Of a stretch of 64,000 bases of DNA, positions 27,510 to 37,288 are shown one piece after another. A program made the position numbers and the translations under genes. The notes beneath the pieces are model-generated. The model did not search any database. It saw nothing but the letters and a program-made list of their open reading frames with translations, and was not told where the DNA came from. The stretch spans positions 1 through 64,000 of the forward strand of contig CAWETB010000002.1 in NCBI GenBank assembly GCA_963811885.1. The letters are read 5' to 3'. Each line of letters begins with the position of its first letter. Position 1 is the stretch's first letter. This DNA is from Gaiellasilicea sp963811885 (GTDB lineage: Bacteria; Actinomycetota; Thermoleophilia; Gaiellales; Gaiellaceae).

Positions 27510-28605
27510 GTGTCGGCTCGCGTCTGCTTTGTCGTCGGCGCGCGGCCGAACTTCATGAAGTCGGCTCCGGTCTACCGGGAGCTGGCCGCGCTCGATCCCT
27601 CCCTGGAGCTCCTGCTCCTGCACACGGGGCAGCACTACGACGACGCGATGTCGGACGTCTTCTTCCGCGAGCTGGGGATGCCGCGGCCGGACGAGTTCCT
27701 CGCCGTCGGCTCGGGAAGCCACGCCGAGCAGACCGCCAAGGTCCTGGTCGGCGTCGAGCGGGTCCTGCTCGAGCACGAGATCGACCTCTGCGTCGTCGCC
27801 GGCGACGTCAACTCGACGATCGCCGCAGCGCTCGCGGCGGTGAAGCTCGGCATCCCGATCGCCCATATCGAGGCGGGCCTCCGCAGCTTCGACCGCGCGA
27901 TGCCGGAGGAGCACAACCGCGTGCTCACCGACCACCTCAGCGACATCCTGCTCGCCCACTCGGAGGAGGCGATCACGAACCTCCAGCGCGAGGGGATCAC
28001 GTCCGGCGTCCACCTCGTCGGCAACACGATGATCGACACGCTGCTCGAGCACCTCGACAAGGCCAGGGAGCGGCAGAGCTGGGAGCAGTTCGGGCTGCAC
28101 CCGGGCGAGTACGCCCTCGTCACGCTCCACCGCCCCGCGCTCGTCGACGACCCCGCCAAGCTGACCGCGGTCACCGACGGGCTGATCACGCTCGCCCGCG
28201 ACCACCCCGTCCTCTTCCCGGTGCACCCGCGGACGCTCCGCAACCTGGAGTCGACCGGCGACGACGCGCGCCTGCGCGACTCCGGCGTGCTCGCGACCGA
28301 GCCGCAGGGCTATCTCGACTTCCTCTGCCTCGAGGCCGACGCCGCCTTCGTCCTCACCGACTCGGGCGGCGATCCAGGAGGAGACGACGGCGCTCGGCGT
28401 CCGCTGCTTCACGCTCCGCGACTCGACCGAGCGGCGCGTGACGGAGGAGCTCGGCACGAACACCGTTCTCGGCGCGAAGCCGGAGCGGATCGCCGAGATC
28501 CCGCAGCTGCTCGAGCGGCCGAAGCCCGGCGACGTGATCCCCGGCTGGGACGGCCACGCCGGCGCGCGCGCGGCCGAGACCCTGCGGGCGTTCCTCAGCG
28601 GCTGA
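27510..28605 (+). CDS. wecB: UDP-N-acetylglucosamine 2-epimerase (non-hydrolysing), one frameshift
   Basis: Seen: VCFVVGARPNFMKSAPVYREL, LLLHTGQHYDDAMSDVFF, VVAGDVNSTIAAALAAVKLGIPIAHIEAGLRSFDRAMPEEHNRVLTDH-type run, HSEEAITNLQREGI, VGNTMIDTLL, TLHRPALVDD, FPVHPRT and LTDSGG. After a +1 shift near 28372 it reads IQEETTALGVRCFTLRDSTERRVT and ends ETLRAFLSG. About 364 residues. Known: every signature of WecB/MnaA is present; the enzyme interconverts UDP-GlcNAc and UDP-ManNAc. Inferred: makes ManNAc-type precursors for this locus. Its 3' end overlaps the opposite-strand GT4 gene by 11 bases. Confidence 0.9.
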
Positions 28606-29584
28606 TCGTGGCGTCGTAGGCGGCGCGGAGGGCAGCGCCTGCGCGTCCCTGCGAAAGCGCGTTCTCGGCCTGCTGTCGCGCCTGCGCGCCGAGGTGCGCG
28701 CGCCAGCCGGCGTCCGCGAGCAGCTGCTCGAGCACCTCGCGCAGCCGCGCGACGTCGCCCGGCGGGACGAGGACGCCGGTGACGTCGACGAGGCCGCCGA
28801 CCGCCGTCGCCACCACCGGCCGGCCGTAGGCCATCGCCTCCCGCGCCACGATGCCGTAGCCCTCCCGGCGCGACGGGACGCACACGACCGCGGCGCGCTC
28901 GTAGTAGGGGCCGAGCTCGGAGCGCGGGACGAAGCCGACCGCCTCCGGCACCTCGACCGGGCCGGCGCCGACGATCACGCGCGGCATCCCCTCCGTCGCC
29001 GCCAGGAACTCGTGGATGCCCTTCTCCGGCGAGAGCCGCCCGACGAAGAGCACGTGCGGCGGCTCGTCCGGCTCGCCGACGGCCTCCGGGATCTCGACGC
29101 CGCTCGGGACGACGCGCACCTCGCGCGCTCCCAGCTCCCGCGCCGCGTCGGCCAGATACTCGGAGGCGACGATCGCAAGCCGCGCCCGGCGCAGCAGCGG
29201 CCGGAAGAGCCACGGCGCCTTCCGCGCCAGCTCGACGTCCGTGCCCCAGAGCTGGACGACGTACGGCTTCCCGGTCTTCAGCGCCGCGAGCGCGGACGGC
29301 AGCCAGTGCGCGTGCACGAGGTCGGCGTCCTGCGCCGCCCGTCGCGCCGCCCACGCGTAGTTGAAGAGGAACGCCGGCAGCAGCAGCGCCAGCCACGGCC
29401 GCCGGCGCAGGTTGCCGGCGATCCCGTGTCCGTACGCGATCCCGTAGTGCCGGAACGACGCCGGCGAGACGACCTCGACCTCGACCCCCTGCGCCCGCAC
29501 CGCCTCGACCGCGTCGCGGACGAAGAGGCCGGCCACGTCCCGCTCGCCGCGCGGGTACGAGGTCGTCAGGACGACGACCTTCAC
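28595..29584 (-). CDS. GT4-family glycosyltransferase
   Basis: Seen: intact 329 residues from GTG 29584: KVVVLTTSYPRGERDVAGLF, VHAHWLPSALAALKTGKP, VVQLWGTDVELARKAPW, HVLFVGRLSPEKGIHEFL, VIVGAGPVEVPEAVGFVP, VCVPSRREGYGIVAREAMAYG and VDVTGVLVPPGD. Known: HAHW and the E-x7-E region (REGYGIVAREAMA) mark retaining GT4 enzymes such as polysaccharide mannosyl- or glucosyltransferases. Donor and acceptor are unknown. GTGA overlap with the ligase gene upstream places it as the third cistron after 30891 and 29581. No frame breaks. Confidence 0.85.
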   Translation of the reverse strand: MKVVVLTTSYPRGERDVAGLFVRDAVEAVRAQGVEVEVVSPASFRHYGIAYGHGIAGNLRRRPWLALLLPAFLFNYAWAARRAAQDADLVHAHWLPSALAALKTGKPYVVQLWGTDVELARKAPWLFRPLLRRARLAIVASEYLADAARELGAREVRVVPSGVEIPEAVGEPDEPPHVLFVGRLSPEKGIHEFLAATEGMPRVIVGAGPVEVPEAVGFVPRSELGPYYERAAVVCVPSRREGYGIVAREAMAYGRPVVATAVGGLVDVTGVLVPPGDVARLREVLEQLLADAGWRAHLGAQARQQAENALSQGRAGAALRAAYDATISR

Positions 29585-30894
29585 GTCAGCCGACGGGCGA
29601 ACACGATCGGCGCCGCGAGCGCGAGCAGCGCGAACGCGAAGAAGTAGTAGAAGGACATCGTCAGGTAGAAGGCGTTCGCGGCGATCGTCCCCACCAGCGC
29701 GGCGGTCATCCCCCACGCGAGCGGCCGGATCCGCCGCGACTCGAGCGCACGCCCGATCGCCCGCAGCCGCCCGAGCCGCCTGAAGAGGTAGACGAGGAAC
29801 GCTGCGAAGAGCGCCGTCCCGAGGAGCCCGGTCTCGACCAGCGTCGCGACGTAGAACGAATGCGGGCCGAAGTTCGTCCGCCCGGTGACGAACTCGTAGT
29901 AGACGGAGAAGTTGTTCAGCCCCAGCCCGAAGAGCGGGTGCGACGAGAGCACGTCCGGGATGAAGCCGTAGACGTCGAAGTGCGTCGAGGTGCCGTTCGC
30001 GGACGTGTCCACGCGCGAGCGCAGCACCTGCTCGAAGAACTGCCAGCGGGCCGCGAGCACGATCCCGAGCACGACGGCGACGCCGCCCAGCGGCAGCAGG
30101 AACTCCGGCGTCGCGACCCGGTGCCGGTACGGGATCGCGAGCACGAGCAGCCCGGCGGCGAGCCCGAGCAGGCCCGAGCGCGACAGCGTCGCCAGCTCGA
30201 CGAGGAGCAGGAACGCGAGCACGAGCGCGAGCGGCAGCTTCAGCCGATGCCCGCGCTCGAGCCGCAGGTAGAGCGGCGTCAGCACGAGCAGCGGGATCAC
30301 GAGCTCGATCCCGAGGTGGTTCGGGTCGCCCGTGAGCGCGTTCGGCCGGAAGACGCTGGCGCCCTCGATCGCGCCGTAGATGTTGATCTGGCTGGCGCCG
30401 CCGGTGATCGGCGAGAGCAGCGACTGGTCGAGGTTGATCCCGAGCACCTCGGCCGTGCCGAGCTGGACGATCCCGTAGACGGCGTTGGCGACGAAGCCGG
30501 CCATGAAGACGGCGAACGTCGTCCAGTAGAAGCGCTCGCTCCGCCGCGCCATGTACGCGAGCCCGACGACGAGGAAGCCGAAGTGGAGCAGGAACTTGAA
30601 CATGCCCTTCGCCCACTGCGCCAGCGACTGCTCGGTCTCGAGGTTGAAGAAGCCGATCAGATAGACGGCGAGGAACCCGACGAAGAAGAGGCCGGCGACG
30701 GCGGCGCCCCAGGCGAGCCTGCGGTCGCCCGTGCCCACGCGGGTGCCGATCCAGGCGACGAGGAAGATCCCGGTCAGGACGTCCGAGAGGCTGAGCGTCC
30801 CCGCGACCTCCCACTGCAGCTTCGCGAACGAGACCGTGAAGACGGTGGCGAGGAAGAGGAACTCGACCGCCAGGCCGGGTCTCGAGCGGTTCAC
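29581..30894 (-). CDS. O-antigen ligase / polymerase-family membrane protein
   Basis: Seen: intact 437 residues with 10 to 12 helices. The large extracytoplasmic loop near residue 310 contains SRVDTSANGTSTHFDVYGFIPDVLSSHPLFGLG, then NNFSVYYEFVTGRTNFGPHSFYVATLVETGLLGTALF. Known: the H-x-L-x-G-x-G...HS-x(6)-ETG pattern is the signature of the O-antigen ligase/Wzy superfamily. Inferred: polymerises repeat units or joins them to a carrier. GTGA overlaps with genes on both sides suggest it works with these two GT4 enzymes. Confidence 0.85.
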   Translation of the reverse strand: MNRSRPGLAVEFLFLATVFTVSFAKLQWEVAGTLSLSDVLTGIFLVAWIGTRVGTGDRRLAWGAAVAGLFFVGFLAVYLIGFFNLETEQSLAQWAKGMFKFLLHFGFLVVGLAYMARRSERFYWTTFAVFMAGFVANAVYGIVQLGTAEVLGINLDQSLLSPITGGASQINIYGAIEGASVFRPNALTGDPNHLGIELVIPLLVLTPLYLRLERGHRLKLPLALVLAFLLLVELATLSRSGLLGLAAGLLVLAIPYRHRVATPEFLLPLGGVAVVLGIVLAARWQFFEQVLRSRVDTSANGTSTHFDVYGFIPDVLSSHPLFGLGLNNFSVYYEFVTGRTNFGPHSFYVATLVETGLLGTALFAAFLVYLFRRLGRLRAIGRALESRRIRPLAWGMTAALVGTIAANAFYLTMSFYYFFAFALLALAAPIVFARRLT

Positions 30895-32135
30895 AGCGAC
30901 CGGACCAGCTCCGCCAGCTCCTCGGCGCGGGCGCGGCGCGAGAGGCGGTACCGCGTCTCCTCCGGGATCTCGGTCGAGCCGAGGCCGCCGTTCGCGAACC
31001 GCGCGTGCAGCTCCGCCAGCGCGGCCTTGATCGCCTCGACGTCGTCCGGCGGCGCGACGACGCCGGCGCCGGTCTCGCGGATCAGCTCGGCTGCGGCGCC
31101 GTCCGGCGGCACGACGGCGAGGATCGGCCGCTCGGCCGCGAGGTACTCGAAGACCTTGCCCGAGAGGACGCCCTTGCCGCGCCCGCCCGCATCCGGGATC
31201 AGGAGCAGGAGCGCCTCCGAGTCGCGCTGCAGCTCGAGCGACGCCTGGCGCGGCGCGTACGGGATCAGCTCGAGCTTGTCGCCGAGCCCGCGCTCCGCCG
31301 CCCACTCGCGGTCGGTCGAGCGGAAGTCGCCGAGGAAGCGCGCCTGCACGTCGAGGCCGGACTCGTCGAGCGCGGTCAGGAACGGCCGGGGGTCGCGCTT
31401 GCCGAAGAAGCTGCCCGTGTGCGTGATCCGGAAGCGCTTCCCGGGCGTGTAGTCGAGACCGGCGAAATCGTCGAAGTCGCAGCCGTTCGAGATCGTCACG
31501 ACCTTCCCCTTCGGCGAGAAGCCGCGCGCCTCGTCGGCGATCGCGTCGGAGACGCACGTGATCGCGTCGGCCGAGTGCGCGACGAGCCGCGCGACGCCGA
31601 CGTCGACCTTCTCCTTCGCGCGCACGGCCATGCTCTCCGCGCGCCGGTGCGGATGCGCGACGAGCGAGTCGCGCAGATCGGCGACCCACTTCGCCCCGGT
31701 CGCCTTCTTCACCGCGGCGCCGACGAGGTGGATCGAGTTCGGCGGCGAGGTCGTGACGACGACGTCGATCTTCTCCCTGCGCGCGATCCGGATCGCGGCG
31801 GGGATCGCGGTCAGGTTCCAGCTCACGTTCTCGTCCGGGACGAGCAGGCGCCGCGAGGCGAGCCTCGCCTGCACGAGCGCGCGCTCGAGGCCCTCCTTGC
31901 CGTGCAGCTCCTCGGCCGGCTTCCGCCCCTTCGGGCCGATGTAGCGGGCGCGGTGCACCCACGCCTGCGTCGGCTGGCGGAGGTCGGCGTCCTGGTGGAT
32001 CCACTTCGAGTCGTCCGGCGCCAGCACGTGCGTCTCGATCCCGAGCGCGGGCAGGTACTGCGCGAACTTGAGTGGCCTCTGGACTCCGCCGCCGCCGGCG
32101 GGCGGCCAGTAGAGCGAGACGAGCAGCAGTTTCAC
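30891..32135 (-). CDS. GT4-family glycosyltransferase
   Basis: Seen: intact 414 residues from GTG 32135: LLVSLYWPPAGGGGVQRPLKF (glycine loop), VVVTTSPPNSIHLVGAAVKK, KWVADLRDSLVAHPHRR, ITCVSDAIADEARG, VVTISNGCDFDDFAGLDY, RITHTGSFFGKRDPRPFL and GVLSGKVFEYLAAERPILAVV. Known: the PP-x-GG opening, DLRD and SGKVFEYLA motifs identify a bacterial GT4 subgroup often annotated as glycosyltransferase family 4 or WbuB-like. Donor sugar unknown. First gene of a three-gene operon with ligase and GT4; TAGCAT lies 7 nt upstream of the start. Confidence 0.85.
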   Translation of the reverse strand: MKLLLVSLYWPPAGGGGVQRPLKFAQYLPALGIETHVLAPDDSKWIHQDADLRQPTQAWVHRARYIGPKGRKPAEELHGKEGLERALVQARLASRRLLVPDENVSWNLTAIPAAIRIARREKIDVVVTTSPPNSIHLVGAAVKKATGAKWVADLRDSLVAHPHRRAESMAVRAKEKVDVGVARLVAHSADAITCVSDAIADEARGFSPKGKVVTISNGCDFDDFAGLDYTPGKRFRITHTGSFFGKRDPRPFLTALDESGLDVQARFLGDFRSTDREWAAERGLGDKLELIPYAPRQASLELQRDSEALLLLIPDAGGRGKGVLSGKVFEYLAAERPILAVVPPDGAAAELIRETGAGVVAPPDDVEAIKAALAELHARFANGGLGSTEIPEETRYRLSRRARAEELAELVRSL

Positions 32136-32142
32136 GCGCCCG

Positions 32143-32148
32143 ATGCTA
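32143..32148 (-). promoter_or_regulatory. Leaderless-type -10 element (TAGCAT), minus strand
   Basis: On the minus strand TAGCAT ends 7 nt before GTG 32135. The divergent plus-strand element lies 10 bases away. Confidence 0.5.
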
Positions 32149-32157
32149 CTCGGGCCG

Positions 32158-32163
32158 TAGATT
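32158..32163 (+). promoter_or_regulatory. Leaderless-type -10 element (TAGATT)
   Basis: TAGATT ends 6 nt before GTG 32170 of the hydantoinase A gene. Confidence 0.55.
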
Positions 32164-32169
32164 CTGGCC

Positions 32170-33910
32170 GTGGCCATCCTGGGCATCGACGTGGGCGGCA
32201 CCTTCACCGACGCCGTCCTGCTCGATGGCGACGAGCTGCGGACGGCGAAGGTGCCGACGGCCCGCAACCAGGAGGAGTCGGTGCTCGCCGCGGCGGCCGC
32301 GGTCGGCGCCGGCGAGCTCGAGCGGTTCACGCACGGGACGACGATCGCGACGAACGCGCTGCTGGAGCGGCGCGGCGCGCGGACGGCGCTCGTGGCGACC
32401 GACGGCTTCGAGCACGTACTCCATCTCCGCCGCCAGGATCGCGCGCACCTCTACCGGCTCTGCGCCCGGCATCCCGACCCGCTCGTGCCGCTCGAGCGCT
32501 CGTTCGGCGTTCGCGGCCGGATCGGCCCGGACGGCGAGCTCGCGCCGCTCGAGCTCGACACGCTGCCCGACCTGGGCGATGCCGAGGCGATCGCCGTCTG
32601 CCTGCTCTTCTCCTTCCGCGACCCCTCGCACGAGCAGGCCGTCGTCGCGGAGCTGCGACGGCGGTACCCGGACGCGCACATCGTCGCCTCGCACGAGTCC
32701 GCGCCCGAGTTCCGCGAGTACGAACGCGCGTCGACGACGGCCGCGGACGCGTACCTCGGCCCTCTCCTCGGCCGCTACCTGCGGGCGCTCGCGGCGCGCT
32801 GCGAGGAGGCAGGGCTGCCGGTGCCGCTGATCATGCGCTCGTCCGGCGGTGTCGCGCCGCTCGAGGAGGCCGCCGCCCACGCCGCCCGCGCGCTGCTCTC
32901 GGGCCCGGCCGCGGGGGTCGTCGGCGCTTCGCGAGTGGCCCGTCTCGCCGGGATCGAGAACGCGCTCGCGTTCGACATGGGCGGCACCTCGACCGACGTC
33001 TGCGCGATCGTCGGCGGCGAGGCGACCCGCTCGAGCGAGCGGCTCGTCGGCGGCCTCCCGATCCGGCTGCCGACCCTCGACGTGCACACGGTCGGCGCCG
33101 GCGGCGGCTCGATCGTCTGGCGCGACGCCGGCGGGGCGCTCCGGGTCGGGCCAGCAGAGCGCGGGCGCCGAGCCGGGACCTGCCTGTTACGGCCGCGGCG
33201 GCGAGCTGCCGACGGTCACCGACGCGAACCTCCTGCTCGGCCGGCTGCCGGACCGCCTCGCCGGCGGCCTCGAGCTCGACCGCGACGCCGCCGAGCGGGC
33301 GCTGGCGTCGGTCGGCGCGGCGCCGGAGGACGTGATCGCCGTCGTCAACGCCGAGATGCTCGCTGCGCTGCGGGTCGTCACGGTCGAGCGCGGCCTCGAT
33401 CCGCGCGACTTCGCGCTCGTCGCGTTCGGCGGCGCCGGCGCGCTGCACGCGTGCGCGCTGGCCGAGGAGCTGGAGATCGGAACGGTGCTCGTGCCCGAGG
33501 CGGCCGGCGTGCTCTCGGCGCTCGGGCTCGCGCTCAGCGACGAGCGGCGCGACACGGTGCGCTCGCTGGTCGTCCCGCTCGACGGCGCCGAGCTGCCCGC
33601 CGACGGCGAGGCGGACATCCGCTACGCCGGTCAGTCGTTCGAGCTGACCGTCCCGCTCGGCGGCGACGTCGCCGAGGCCTTCCACCGCGCCCACGAGGAT
33701 CGCTACGGCTACGCCGACCGCGCCCGGCCGCTCGAGCTCGTCGCGCTGCGGACGGCGACTGTCCGCCCAGGCCCCGAGTACGTTCAGGCCGATGCATCGG
33801 CCCGCCCGCCTGCGACGGGCCTGGTCGAGCTCGACGGCTCGACGGCGTGGATCCCGCCGGGCTGGCGGGGCGACTGGCGCGACGGCTCGCTGGTGGTGAC
33901 GCGCGCGTGA
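32170..33910 (+). CDS. Hydantoinase/oxoprolinase A subunit (HyuA-like), one frameshift
   Basis: Seen: ILGIDVGGTFTDAVLLDGDEL (ATP-binding actin-like fold), FTHGTTIATNALLERRGARTALVAT, EYERASTTAADAYLGPLL, LIMRSSGGVAPLEEA, LLSGPAAGVVGASRVARL, AFDMGGTSTDVCAI and HTVGAGGGSIVW. After a +1 shift near 33155 it reads QSAGAEPGPACYGRGG and then RVVTVERGLDPRDFALVAFGGAGALHACALAEEL. About 579 residues. Known: HyuA opens 5-membered cyclic amides with ATP, together with HyuB. The substrate (hydantoin, 5-oxoproline or other) cannot be read. The start GTG has a leaderless box; the stop forms a GTGA overlap with HyuB. Confidence 0.88.
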
Positions 33911-35379
33911 ACGTCCAGCTGCAGGTGCTCGGCTACGCCCTCCGCGCCGTCGCCGAGGAGATGGGCGCGGCGCTGATCCGCTCCGCGTTCTCGGCGAACA
34001 TCAAGGAGCGGCGCGACTGCTCGACGGCGATCTTCGACGCGGCCGGGCGGATGGTCGCCCAGGCCGAGCACATCCCGGTGCACCTGGGCGCGATGCCCGC
34101 CTCCGTCGCCGCCGTGATCGCCTGCGATCCCGGCCCGGACGACGTCTTCATCCTCAACGACCCCTACGCGGGCGGCACGCACCTGCCCGACATCACGCTC
34201 GTCTCGCGGACGGAGCTCGGCTTCGCCGCCACCCGGGCGCACCACGCCGACGTGGGCGGCGCGACGCCCGGGAGCATGCCCGCCGGCTCGCGCACGCTTC
34301 AGGAGGAGGGCGTCGTGATCCCGCCGACGCTGCTCGACGAGGCGGCGCTGGAAGCGCTCGTCGCGCAGATGCGGAACCCGGACGAGCGGCGCGGCGACCT
34401 GCGCGCGCAGCTGGCGGCGCAGCGCCTCGGCGCGCGCCGGATCGCGGAGCTGTGTGCGCGCCGCGGCCGCGACGAGGTGATTGCGGCGATGGACGAGCTC
34501 GTCGCGTACTCGGAGCGCCGCGTCCGCGCCGGGATCGCGGCGCTTCCGGACGGCCGCTACGAGGCCTCCGAGCGGCTGGAGACGGCGGACGGCGAGCTGG
34601 AGCTGCGCGTGGCGGTCACGGTCGCCGGTGAGGAGCTCGAGCTCGACTTCGCCGGCACGGCGCCGCAGCACGACGGCAACCTCAACTGCCCGCTGGCGGT
34701 GACGACGTCGGCGTGCCTGTTCGTCGTCCGCGCGCTGACCGATCCGGACGTGCCCGCATCGGCCGGTGCGCTCGTCCCGGTCACCGTGCGGGCGCCGGAG
34801 GGCTGCCTCGTCAACGCACGTCCACCCGCCGCGGTCGCCGCGGGCAACGTCGAGACGTCGAGCCGGATCGTCGACCTGCTCTTCCGCGCCTTCGCGCAGG
34901 CCGTGCCGGTGCCGGCGCAGGGCCAGGGGACGATGAACAACGTCATCCTCGGCAACGAGCGCTTCACCTACTACGAGACGATCGGCGGCGGCCAGGGCGC
35001 CTGTCCGGACGGGGACGGCCCCTCAGGCGTGCACGTGGCGATGTCGAACACGCTCTCGACGCCGACCGAGGCGCTCGAGCTCGCGTATCCCCTGCGGGTC
35101 GAGCGGCACGCGCTGCGCCTCGGCTCGGGCGGCGGCGGAGCCCATCGCGGCGGCGACGGCGTCGTCCGCGAGCTGCGCGCGCTCGAGGCCTGCCGGCTCT
35201 CGCTCCTCTCGCAGCGGCGCCGGATCGCGCCGTCGGGCGTCGCCGGCGGTGAGCCCGGGGCACCCGGCCGCACGCTGCTGAACGGCGACGAGCTGCCGCC
35301 CTTCGCGGAGCGCGAGCTCGAGCCCGGCGACCTGCTCCGCGTCGAGACGCCGGGCGGCGGCGGCTACGGCACCACGTAG
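33907..35379 (+). CDS. Hydantoinase/oxoprolinase B subunit (HyuB-like)
   Basis: Seen: intact 490 residues: LRAVAEEMGAALIRSAFSANIKERRDCSTAIFD-type opening, AQAEHIPVHLGAMPASV, DVFILNDPYAGGTHLPDITL, HHADVGGATPGSMP, NCPLAVTTSACLFVVRALTDPDVP, GTMNNVILG, YYETIGGGQGACP and ETPGGGGYG at the end. Known: these are the conserved HyuB blocks; the subunit supplies catalytic metal-binding residues to the ATP-dependent amidohydrolase. It is slightly shorter than typical 550-600 residue family members. Coupled to HyuA by GTGA. Its last 16 bases overlap the 3' end of the opposite-strand membrane protein gene (35364). Confidence 0.88.
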   Translation: MNVQLQVLGYALRAVAEEMGAALIRSAFSANIKERRDCSTAIFDAAGRMVAQAEHIPVHLGAMPASVAAVIACDPGPDDVFILNDPYAGGTHLPDITLVSRTELGFAATRAHHADVGGATPGSMPAGSRTLQEEGVVIPPTLLDEAALEALVAQMRNPDERRGDLRAQLAAQRLGARRIAELCARRGRDEVIAAMDELVAYSERRVRAGIAALPDGRYEASERLETADGELELRVAVTVAGEELELDFAGTAPQHDGNLNCPLAVTTSACLFVVRALTDPDVPASAGALVPVTVRAPEGCLVNARPPAAVAAGNVETSSRIVDLLFRAFAQAVPVPAQGQGTMNNVILGNERFTYYETIGGGQGACPDGDGPSGVHVAMSNTLSTPTEALELAYPLRVERHALRLGSGGGGAHRGGDGVVRELRALEACRLSLLSQRRRIAPSGVAGGEPGAPGRTLLNGDELPPFAERELEPGDLLRVETPGGGGYGTT

Positions 35380-37288
35380 AGCGTGTAGCGCCCGTCGCGG
35401 TAGACGCTGTCGAGCTGCGGCGCGACGTCGAACTGCTTCCGGTCGACGACCAGCCAGTCGGCGCCGGCGCGCCGTGGGATCTCGACGTCGCCGGTCTCGA
35501 AGAAGCGCAGCGCCTCGTCGCGGCGCTCGTAGGGCCGGTTCTTCTCCGTGTCGGCGACGTGGCCCGGGCGGCGCGACCGCGATGTAGACGGGCACGCGGG
35601 CGGCGATCTCGTAGCTCGTCTGGGGGTCGGAGTAGACGACGTCGCCGCGCGCGACGTTCTCGCGCAGCGCCTCGACCAGGCCCGGCGTGAGCGGGCTCGC
35701 CGCGCGTGCGTCCGACGGGCTCCAGTTCGCCGCGGCGTGCACGGCGACCGGGAGCACGAACAGCGCCGCCGCCCAGGCGGCGAGCTCCGGCCGCTCGAGC
35801 GGGGCTTTGTGTTTCAGAAACACAAGCCCGACGACGAGCGCGGCGACCCCGCCGCCGACCGCGAACCAGGTCACGAAGGCCGGGCCGCCCTCCTCGAGCC
35901 GGTACGTGAACTCGCCCGGGTAGGCGAGCTGCAGCGCGATCCCGCCGACGAGCGCCGCGGGCAGGACCAGCCCTCGGAGCAGCGCGCCCAGCACGACGAA
36001 GCCGCCGGCGAACGAGAACGCCAGCGGCCAGAAGCCGGCGGCGCGGCGCGACTGCGAGATCGAGGTCAGGTCGGAGAAGGCCACGAAGAGCTGCGGCACG
36101 AGCATCACCGCGGCGACGGCGAGGAAGCCGCCGAGCACGTAGGCCGCCCAGCGCCGCCGCAGCGCGAGGCCGGCGAGCGGGACGAACAGGAGCGCCGCCA
36201 CCGCGACCGCACCGGCGCGGCCGAACACCTCGGGGGCCAGCCGGTAGCTCGTGTCCGAGAAGACGTCGAGCTGTCCCGCGTACTGCCGGAACGCGCGCTG
36301 CAGCTCCTCGCCGCCCGGATCGTGCGAGCGGGTGTCGCGGACGACCGGGAGCAGCCAGACGAGGTACGCCGCCGCCGGCACGACCAGCGCCGCGAGCGCG
36401 GTCGCGATCCGCCGCGCCTCGCGGCGCTCGACCAGCGCGCGGACGAGGAGGAAGCCCGCGAACGGGAGCCAGAGGAAGATCGCGTAGGTCGGGTGGACGA
36501 CCGCGAGCACGAGCCCCGCGGCGGCGACGGACGCGAGCGCGGCGCGGCCCGGTCTCTCGACGTAGGCGAGCGCGAGGGCGAGCGCGGCCGGAAGCGAGGA
36601 TCTGGCGCGAGGCCGTCGCCGGGAGGCCGAGCGCGGTGTAGGCGCCGCCGTGGTCGGGCGCCAGCGCCGTCACGGCGACGGCGCCGAGGACGACCGCGAC
36701 GGCCGGGCTGACGCGCCGGAAGAGCGCCCAGCCGGCCTCGTAGGTGACGAGGAGCGCGATCGGCGCCAGCACGGTCGCCTCGTGCAGGACGACCTCGGCC
36801 GGGTCGAGGAAGCCGACCCGCGCGACGAGCGCGAGGAACCCGTGCCAGAGCGGGAACGCGTAGCCGGGGTGAAGCCCGCCGTCGGCGAACTCGTTGACGG
36901 CGTCGAGCGAGAGCGAGCCGAACGCATCCAGCTTCTGCACGCGCGCGAGGTGGAAGAGCCCGTCGCCGCCGATGTTCCCGGCGACGTGCCAGAGCAGGAG
37001 CCCGAGCAGCGCGCCGGCGCAGAAAGACCCAGCGCCTGCCCGGGATCCGCTCCGCCCTCGGGGCGTTGCGGCGCGAACCGGAGCGCGACGATGCCGGGGA
37101 CGAGCAGGAGGAGCGAGCGTCAGCGACAGCGACGAGCCGACGGCGAACGTCACCGCCAGCGCGCCGAAGATGAGCGCGAGCGACCACGCGAGCGTCGCCG
37201 AGACGCTGCGGATCCCGAGCGCCCGCGCGACGAGCGCGCCCGGCAGCAGCAGCACGACGTTCGCGAACACGAGCTGGACGAGCGTCAT
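35364..37288 (-). CDS. Large polytopic membrane protein (GT-C-like), frameshifted
   Basis: Seen: ATG start MTLVQLVFANVVLLLPGALVARALG, then breaks near 37110, 37030, 36600 and 35567. In order: VAGNIGGDGLFHLARVQKLDAFGSLSLDAVNEFADGG (outer loop), HPTYAIFLWLPFAGFLLVRAL, TSYRLAPEVFGRAG, further helices, then a soluble C-terminal tail ending YRDGRYTLYVVP. About 640 residues with more than ten helices. Known: an outer loop with GDxxFHLARVxKL is common in large actinobacterial membrane glycosyltransferase-like proteins; no family is assigned. Odd: a palindromic element at 35805-35826 encodes VFLKHK in the loop between two helices. ATGA overlap with the next gene. Confidence 0.6.
35805..35826. repeat. 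Palindromic element, copy 1 (in frame in membrane protein gene)
   Basis: Arms CTTTGTGTTTC and GAAACACAAG around a single A. One arm carries one extra T, and matching GGG/CCC flanks extend the stem to 35802-35829. It is read through on the minus strand as LVFLKHKA between two hydrophobic helices. About 38 percent GC in a roughly 70 percent GC gene. Confidence 0.9.
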
